Below, piece after piece: positions 58,655 through 64,000 of a stretch of 64,000 nucleotides of DNA. Each line of letters starts with the position of its first letter. The first letter of the stretch is position 1. Origin of the DNA: CADEEN01 sp963751775 (GTDB taxonomy: Bacteria; Pseudomonadota; Gammaproteobacteria; Burkholderiales; Burkholderiaceae_C). The stretch is from NCBI GenBank assembly GCA_963751775.1, contig CAVVVW010000008.1, positions 248,001 to 312,000 on the forward strand, given 5' to 3'. The notes under the pieces are model-generated. The model saw nothing but the letters and a program-made list of their open reading frames with translations. It was not told the DNA's origin and made no database searches. The position numbers and the translations under genes are program-made.

Positions 58655-60675
58655 GCGGGCCGACTGCCATCACGCAATGGATCCACCTCGACTGGGTACT
58701 GGTCGTGCTCGCGGCCTGGCTGCTGGTCGGCCTGGCCGGGGTGTTTGCGCTGCGCCGCTTCAGGTTCGTCTCGCGCATCCTGTTTCCGGCCGGCGGCGCG
58801 CTCGGCGTCCTGCTCTTCGGCGTGGCGCTGGGCGCGGTGTTCGGCGGCGCCGAGGTGGCGGTGCTGCCGATCGGCCTGCCGACGCTGCCGTTCCACCTGC
58901 GGCTCGACAGCCTGTCGGCCTTCTTCCTGGTCGTGATCGGCGCCACCTCGGCCGGCGTCTCGGCCTTCGCCGCCGGCTACTTCCGCAAGGGCGAGGGCAC
59001 GCCGCCGGGCCTGCTGTGCCTCGAGTACCACGTCTTCCTGGCCAGCATGGTCGGCGTGATCCTGGCCGACGACGCCTACGCCTTCATGGTGATGTGGGAG
59101 ACGATGGCCTTGTCGTCGTTCTTCCTGGTCACGGCCAACCACCGCATCGCCGAAATCCGGCGCGCGGGCTACATCTACCTGCTGGTGGCCCATGTCGGCG
59201 CGATCGGCATCCTGATGTGCTTCGGCGTGCTGCAGGCCAATACCGGCGACTACACCTTCGCCAACATGCGCGCGCAGTCGCTGTCGCCGTTCTGGGCCTC
59301 GGCCGCGTTCGGGCTGGCGCTGTTCGGCTTCGGCGCCAAGGCGGGCATCGTGCCGCTGCATGTCTGGCTGCCCGAGGCGCACCCGGCGGCGCCGTCGCCG
59401 GTCTCGGCGCTGATGAGCGGCGTGATGCTCAAGACCGCGATCTACGGCCTGTTGCGGGTGATCTTCGATCTGCTGCACACGCAGCTGTGGTGGTGGGGCG
59501 TGGTGCTGCTGGCGCTGGGCCTGGCGAGCGCCCTGTTCGGCGTGGTGTTCGCGGCGGTGCAGGTCGACATGAAGCGCCTGCTGGCCTATTCGTCGATCGA
59601 GAACATCGGCCTGCTGGTGGCGGGCATCGGCCTGACCGTCGTCTTCTCCGCCTACGGCATGAAACCGATGGCCGCGCTGGCGCTCACGGCCAGCCTGTAC
59701 CACGTGGCCAGCCACGCCATGTTCAAGAGCCTGCTCTTCCTCGGCACCGGCTCGGTGCTGCACGCGACCGGCGAGCGCAACCTCGGCAAGCTCGGTGGCC
59801 TGATCCGCACCATGCCCTGGGTGGCCTGGGTCACGCTGCTCGGCGTGCTGGCCAGCGCGGGCCTGCCGCCGCTGGGCGGTTTCGTTTCGGAGTGGCTGCT
59901 GCTGCAGAGCTTCCTGTTCACGCCGGGCCTGCCGCACTCGGTACTGAACATGCTGATTCCGGTCTTCGCGGCACTGATCGCGCTGATCGCCGCGCTGGCG
60001 GGCTACGCCATGGTCAAGTTCTTCGGCATCATCTTTCTCGGCCAGCCGCGTGAAGACAAACTCGCCCGCGCCCACGACGCCGGGCGCTGGGAGCGCGCCG
60101 GCATGCTCTGGCTGGTGGTCGGCTGCCTCGCATTGGGCCTGCTGCCGAACCAGTTCATCCAGCTCATCGATCCGGTGACGCAGCAACTGGTGTCCGCCGG
60201 CCTGGGCGAGGCCGTCGCCGCACACGGCTGGCTGCTGGCACCGACCGGCGTCGAGCGGGCGAGCTACGGCCCGGTGATCTTCCTGCTCGGCGTGGCGGCC
60301 AGCTTCGCGCTGGCCTGGCTGCTGGTGCGCAAGCTCTACCACGGCCGCTCGCGGCGCGCGCCGCCCTGGGCCTGCGGCTTCCCGTGGCCGAATGCGCGCA
60401 TGCAGGACACGGCCGAAGGCTTCGGCCAGCCGATCCGGCAGATCTTCGAGCCGTTCTTTCGCATGCAGCGCGAGTTGCCGAGCCCGTTCGATGCCCAGCC
60501 GCGCTACCGCGTCACGGTCGAAGACCATCTCTGGCATTGGCTGTACCTGCCGATCGCCGCGGTCGTGGCGCGGCTGGCCCGCCTGGTCGGTCTGCTGCAG
60601 CAGGGCCGCATCGCGGTCTATCTGCTGTTCAGCTTCCTGACGCTGATGACCATGCTGTTGCTGGTGACGCACTGA
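58651..60675 (+). CDS. hyfB: Hydrogenase-4 subunit B-like antiporter subunit
   Basis: A 674-residue polytopic membrane protein of the NuoL/M/N-MrpA type. Conserved features are FMVMWETMALSSFFLVTANH (membrane Glu), GFGAKAGIVPLHVWLPEAHP, SPVSALMSGVMLKTAIYGLL, KRLLAYSSIENIGLL and YHVASHAMFKSLLFLGTGS. The C-terminal portion ending FLTLMTMLLLVTH is HyfB-like. It would form the proton-pumping arm of a hydrogenase or related complex. Intact, with stop 10 bp before hyfC. Confidence 0.9.
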   Translation: MSGPTAITQWIHLDWVLVVLAAWLLVGLAGVFALRRFRFVSRILFPAGGALGVLLFGVALGAVFGGAEVAVLPIGLPTLPFHLRLDSLSAFFLVVIGATSAGVSAFAAGYFRKGEGTPPGLLCLEYHVFLASMVGVILADDAYAFMVMWETMALSSFFLVTANHRIAEIRRAGYIYLLVAHVGAIGILMCFGVLQANTGDYTFANMRAQSLSPFWASAAFGLALFGFGAKAGIVPLHVWLPEAHPAAPSPVSALMSGVMLKTAIYGLLRVIFDLLHTQLWWWGVVLLALGLASALFGVVFAAVQVDMKRLLAYSSIENIGLLVAGIGLTVVFSAYGMKPMAALALTASLYHVASHAMFKSLLFLGTGSVLHATGERNLGKLGGLIRTMPWVAWVTLLGVLASAGLPPLGGFVSEWLLLQSFLFTPGLPHSVLNMLIPVFAALIALIAALAGYAMVKFFGIIFLGQPREDKLARAHDAGRWERAGMLWLVVGCLALGLLPNQFIQLIDPVTQQLVSAGLGEAVAAHGWLLAPTGVERASYGPVIFLLGVAASFALAWLLVRKLYHGRSRRAPPWACGFPWPNARMQDTAEGFGQPIRQIFEPFFRMQRELPSPFDAQPRYRVTVEDHLWHWLYLPIAAVVARLARLVGLLQQGRIAVYLLFSFLTLMTMLLLVTH

Positions 60676-60685
60676 GCGCGCTGAC

Positions 60686-61633
60686 ATGACCGCCTACGCC
60701 TTCACGTCGCAATTGCTCGAGATCGTGGCCGCGCTGCTGCTCGCGCCGCTGCTCTCCGGCTGGGTCAACCAATGCCGCGCCTGGCTGCAGAACCGCTCGG
60801 CGCCCAGCCTGCTGCAGCCGTATCGGTTGCTGCACAAGCTGTTCAACAAGGAGTCGGTGCTGGCCGAGCACGCCTCGCCGATCTTTCGCACGGCGCCCTA
60901 CATCGTGTTCGGTTGCATGACGCTGGCCTGCGCGATCATCCCGACGCTGTCGACCGACCTGCCGATGTCGGGGGTGGCGGACGCGATCGCGCTGGTCGGC
61001 CTGTTCGCACTGGCCAGGGTCTTCATCTCGCTGGCCGCGATGGACATCGGCACCGCTTTCGGTGGCCTCGGCGCACGGCGCGAAATGCTGGTCGGCTTTC
61101 TCGCCGAACCTGCCCTGCTGATGGTGCTGTTCTCGGCCTCGCTGATCTCGCAGTCGACCTCGCTGACCACGATGGTCGAGACCCTCGCCCACCGCGAGCT
61201 GGCGATCTACCCCGGCCTGGCGTTCGCCGGCGTGGCCTTCATGATCGTGTCGCTGGCCGAGAACGCGCGCGTACCCGTCGACAACCCGTCCACGCACCTC
61301 GAGTTGACGATGATCCACGAGGCGCTGATCCTCGAATACTCGGGCCGCCACCTGGCGCTGCTCGAGTGGGCGGCCAGCCTCAAGTTGTTCGCCTACGCCT
61401 GCATCGGCCTGGCACTGTTCGTCCCCTGGGGCATTGCCGAAGCGCACGCGCCACTGGCGCTGCTGCTGGCCCTGCCGGTGCTGGTACTCAAGCTGGCCGT
61501 CGTCGGCGCGGGCCTGGCCGTGCTCGAAACGGTGAGCGCAAAGATGCGCATCTTCCGCGTGCCCGAGTTCCTGGCCACCGCCTTCCTGCTCGCCGTGATC
61601 GGCCTGCTGGTGCACATCCTGCTGGGCAAGTGA
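60686..61633 (+). CDS. hyfC: Hydrogenase-4 subunit C-like (NuoH family) protein
   Basis: A 315-residue membrane protein of the complex-I subunit-1 family. It has the family signature LLQPYRLLHKLFNKESV, AMDIGTAFGGLGARREML and VSLAENARVPVDNPSTHLEL. The last contains the acidic/Asn residues of the quinone-site region. About eight helices. It follows hyfB by 10 bp. A repeat island of 754 bp separates it from hyfE. Confidence 0.9.
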   Translation: MTAYAFTSQLLEIVAALLLAPLLSGWVNQCRAWLQNRSAPSLLQPYRLLHKLFNKESVLAEHASPIFRTAPYIVFGCMTLACAIIPTLSTDLPMSGVADAIALVGLFALARVFISLAAMDIGTAFGGLGARREMLVGFLAEPALLMVLFSASLISQSTSLTTMVETLAHRELAIYPGLAFAGVAFMIVSLAENARVPVDNPSTHLELTMIHEALILEYSGRHLALLEWAASLKLFAYACIGLALFVPWGIAEAHAPLALLLALPVLVLKLAVVGAGLAVLETVSAKMRIFRVPEFLATAFLLAVIGLLVHILLGK

Positions 61634-62387
61634 GATGACGGCACCGCGCCCAACAGGTTCGTTTCCCCGATCGTTCGTCAGGGACCACTGCGCGGAAATG
61701 GCCTGCTGCGGCTGTTTCGGAAACGCAGCCTCACATGCGGGGTCAGCGCGTCGCGGCAGGCGGCACCCGGCAGGGGCTCATGGTGGAGCGGTCGGCGCTT
61801 TGCGCCGACTCCACTGCGGTGCTCGGCCTGGGGTCGCGCCGCACAACTCGCTACGTTCGCTGCGCTCACTGCGCTCGGACAGGTGCGGCGAGTCAGTCCA
61901 CGAAGCGCGCTGCGCGCGCCGACCCCAGCCCTGTGCTCCTCGCCGCCCCACAAATCGCCCCTGCCGGGTACCGCCTGCCGCGAAGGCCACCTGGAGTGGT
62001 GTTCCAGCGCGCACCACCACTGCTCCCGCAAAGGCGCGCCCGGGCAGGTGGCAGCGCGCCTGCGGGGCGCCGAGGAGCAGCAGGCTGCTTGTGGCCCGCG
62101 CGCGCAGCGCGCCACGTAATCTGACTCTGTCGCACCCTGTCTGAGCGTAGCGAACGCAGTGAGCGCAGCGAGTTGTGCGACGGGCCACAAGGCCGAGCAC
62201 CGCAGGGCAGTCGGTGCGCAGCACCGACCGCTCCGCCGAAGCGCTGCCGCCTGCCCGGGCGCGACTTTGCCGCACCGCGGTGGCAGCGAGGCAAACGGAG
62301 TTGCGGCAACGGGCGACAAGGCATTGCCCGCAATGCGATGCGTCTAATGCATCGCATGTCGCACGAAGCGCGAGCGGGGCGATTGAC
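61634..62387. repeat. Repeat-rich island between hyfC and hyfE
   Basis: No credible gene. Two arms of about 140 bp are imperfect inverted copies: about 61745-61888 and about 62130-62265. Each contains a GAGCGnAGTGAGCGnAGCGA-type tract (61843-61877 and 62142-62171) next to a GTTGTGCG...GGCCGAGCACCGCAG block. A second inner inverted pair is at about 61921-61990 and 62030-62105 (GCTCCTCG, GCCCC). A perfect 9-bp hairpin (62333-62357, ATGCGATGC) lies 31 bp before hyfE. Short frames here are low-complexity. It resembles a nested cluster of dispersed palindromic repeats inserted into the operon. Confidence 0.6.
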
Positions 62388-63047
62388 ATGAACGACCTGT
62401 TCACGCAGTTCATCAACCTGCTCGGCGCGGTCTTGCTGTTGCTGGCCTTCGCGATGATTTCGCAGCGGCGCATCCTGTCGCTGATTCACCTGTTCACGAT
62501 GCAGGGCGCAACGCTGGTTGTCTCGACGGCGGTCGTCGGTTACGTGACGCAGCAGCCGCACCTGTACGTGTCGGCGGCCATCACCTTCGCGCTCAAGGTG
62601 GTGCTGATCCCGTTGTTGCTGCACCGGGTGATCGCCCGCCTCGACGTGCGCTGGGATCTCGAGACGCTGATCAACATCCCGACCACGATGCTGATCGGCA
62701 TCGGGCTGGTGATCTTCGCCTTCAACCTGGCGATGCCCGTGGCCCAGTTCTCGTCGAGCATCGCGCGCGGCTCGCTGGGCATCGCGCTGGCCTGCGTGCT
62801 GCTGTCGTTCCTGATGATGATCACGCGCGCCAAGGCGGTGCCGCAGGTGATTGCCTTCCTGTCGATGGAAAACGGCCTGTTCTTCGCCGCCACCTCGGCC
62901 ACCTACGGCATGCCGATGGTGGTCGAGCTCGGCATCGCGCTGGACGTGCTGATCGGCGTGCTGATCCTGGGCGTGTTCATGTTCCAGATCCGCGAGCAGT
63001 TCGACAGCCTGGACATCCGCCACCTCGAGAAACTCAAGGAAGACTAG
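62388..63047 (+). CDS. hyfE: Hydrogenase-4 subunit E-like protein
   Basis: A 219-residue membrane protein related to HyfE/HycD-associated subunits and NuoK. It shows LIHLFTMQGATLVVSTAVVG, KVVLIPLLLHRVIARLDVRW and MENGLFFAATSATYGMPMVV (NuoK-like segment), ending HLEKLKED. About six helices. The start at 62388 follows the repeat island. The stop is 4 bp before the repeat at 63052. Confidence 0.88.
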   Translation: MNDLFTQFINLLGAVLLLLAFAMISQRRILSLIHLFTMQGATLVVSTAVVGYVTQQPHLYVSAAITFALKVVLIPLLLHRVIARLDVRWDLETLINIPTTMLIGIGLVIFAFNLAMPVAQFSSSIARGSLGIALACVLLSFLMMITRAKAVPQVIAFLSMENGLFFAATSATYGMPMVVELGIALDVLIGVLILGVFMFQIREQFDSLDIRHLEKLKED

Positions 63048-63051
63048 GATG

Positions 63052-63149
63052 TTGAGCCCCCACGTTTGCGGCTTTGCCGCAGCACTGCCCCCGGGCCGCG
63101 AAGGGCCCCTACTGACCCGGGGGCGCATGCCTCCCTTGGGACGGCCCAG
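63052..63149. repeat. Dispersed intergenic repeat between hyfE and hyfF
   Basis: Starts GTTGAGCCCCCACG and runs through GCACTGCCCCCGGG to GGGGGCGCATGCCTCCCTTG and GGACGGCCC. It is a longer version of the element at 43188-43250 (opposite strand), with about 25 extra bases in the centre. It fills the whole 110-bp gap between hyfE and hyfF. Confidence 0.7.
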
Positions 63150-63157
63150 CGGAAGGC

Positions 63158-64000
63158 ATGATGGAGACCCTGTTCTTCGTGCTCGGCATCCCGCTGGCCG
63201 GCGGCGTGGTGCTGGCGCTGTTCGGCCACCGCAATGTCGCGATGGAGATCAACGTCGCCTTCAGTCTGGCCACCTTCCTCGCGACCTGCGTGCTCACCGC
63301 GCAGGTCATCGCCGGCGGCCCGATGTTCGCGCTGGGGCACGAGTTCTCCATCGATGCGCTCAACGTGTTCCTGGTCACGCTGACCGCCTTCGTCGCCATG
63401 ACCACGGCGATCTTCTCGCGGCCCTACATGCGCATCGAGCGCGACCACGGCAAGATGACGCCGCCGCGGCTGCGCCTTTATCACAGCATGTACCAGCTGT
63501 TCAGCTTCACGATGCTGCTGGCGCTGACGACCAACAACATGGGCATCCTGTGGGTGGCGATGGAGGCCGCCACGCTGACCACCGTGCTGCTGGTCAGCGT
63601 CTACCGCACCGCTGCCAGCCTCGAGGCGGCGTGGAAGTACTTCATCCTCTGCGGCGTGGGCATCGCGCAGGCGCTGTTCGGCACCGTGCTGCTGTACATG
63701 GCGGCCGAGCGCGTCATCGGCTCCGAAGGTGGCGCTTTGCTGTGGACCAACCTCGACGTCGTGAAGGCGCAGCTCGATCCGCACATCATCACGCTGGCGT
63801 TCGTCTTCCTGTTCATCGGCTACGGCACCAAGGTCGGGCTGGTGCCCCTGCACAACTGGCTGCCCGACGCCCACGCCGAAGGCCCGACGCCGGTCTCGGC
63901 GGTGCTCTCCGGGCTGCTGCTCAACGTGGCGCTGTACGCGATCCTGCGCTGCAAGATGCTGACCGACGGCGCGCTCGGCAGCCCGCTGGCCGGCCGCATG
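63158..64000 (+). CDS. hyfF: Hydrogenase-4 subunit F-like antiporter subunit (truncated by window end)
   Basis: First 281 codons of a NuoL/M-type membrane protein. The ATG at 63158 (MMETLFFVLGIPLAGGVVLA) has GGAAGG upstream. WVAMEAATLTTVLLVSVYRT with the conserved membrane Glu and GYGTKVGLVPLHNWLPDAHA are the family signature. SAVLSGLLLNVALYAILR follows. It is in the right order for hyfB-C-E-F. The gene continues beyond 64000. Confidence 0.9.
   Translation, partial: MMETLFFVLGIPLAGGVVLALFGHRNVAMEINVAFSLATFLATCVLTAQVIAGGPMFALGHEFSIDALNVFLVTLTAFVAMTTAIFSRPYMRIERDHGKMTPPRLRLYHSMYQLFSFTMLLALTTNNMGILWVAMEAATLTTVLLVSVYRTAASLEAAWKYFILCGVGIAQALFGTVLLYMAAERVIGSEGGALLWTNLDVVKAQLDPHIITLAFVFLFIGYGTKVGLVPLHNWLPDAHAEGPTPVSAVLSGLLLNVALYAILRCKMLTDGALGSPLAGRM

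Noticed and set aside
61840..62175. GAGCGnAGCGA tracts as a CRISPR array
   Set aside because: The units are short, inverted relative to each other and lack regular unique spacers.

Overview
The window is G+C-rich DNA from a betaproteobacterium of the order Burkholderiales. The family repertoire fits the Rubrivivax/Leptothrix/Methylibium-like lineages. That placement rests on gene content and order: smc-zipA-ligA, dapC-dapD-pilU-dapE-prmB, the DUF2868/DUF3482 pair, and a formate dehydrogenase locus with DUF3305/DUF3306 proteins. It is an inference, because no rRNA gene is present. No tRNA, rRNA or CRISPR array was recognised.

Layout. 0-8.3 kb (minus strand): smc, zipA, ligA, a ROK sugar kinase and def. 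8.4-11.7 kb (plus): queF overlapping a SET-domain methyltransferase, then a DUF6502/DUF5666 pair ending at a strong terminator. 11.8-20.2 kb (plus): a tightly overlapping run of dapC, dapD, a PilT/PilU ATPase, dapE, prmB, a zinc alcohol dehydrogenase and an ABC-F ATPase. 20.4-24.9 kb: an acyltransferase, the stump of an interrupted membrane-protein gene, and a nested insertion in which an IS110-family element sits inside an IS1182-family element. 25-28 kb (minus): DUF3482 GTPase and DUF2868 membrane protein. 28-40 kb: dispersed housekeeping genes (asparaginase, lexA with SOS boxes, a hydroxyacid dehydrogenase, split chromate transporter, rlmB, acs, dcd and others). 39.8-51.5 kb (minus): a periplasmic molybdenum/tungsten formate dehydrogenase locus (DUF3305, DUF3306, polyferredoxin, TorD-type chaperone, zinc-ribbon protein, Tat-target peptide, FdhA, FdhB, lipoprotein, FdhI, small exported protein, FdhD). 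51.5-54.8 kb: apbC and metG. 54.8-58.2 kb: a large LuxR-type ATPase regulator followed by two DUF4242 genes. 58.4-64 kb (plus): an RHH regulator and the membrane module of a hydrogenase-4/complex-I-like machine (hyfB, hyfC, hyfE, hyfF). A 754-bp repeat-rich island splits hyfC from hyfE, and hyfF runs off the window.

Working together: formate oxidised by Tat-exported FdhA would pass electrons through FdhB to the FdhI cytochrome b. FdhD, the TorD-type chaperone and ApbC plausibly supply sulfurated cofactor, folding help and Fe-S clusters. The nearby Hyf-type membrane arm may be a separate energy-converting complex.

Caveat: many genes, including essential ones (ligA, smc, metG, dapE), are broken by single-base frameshifts while their codon-level similarity stays intact on both sides. 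This pattern points to indel errors in the sequence rather than gene decay. Affected genes are annotated over their full intended extent and the breaks are described.
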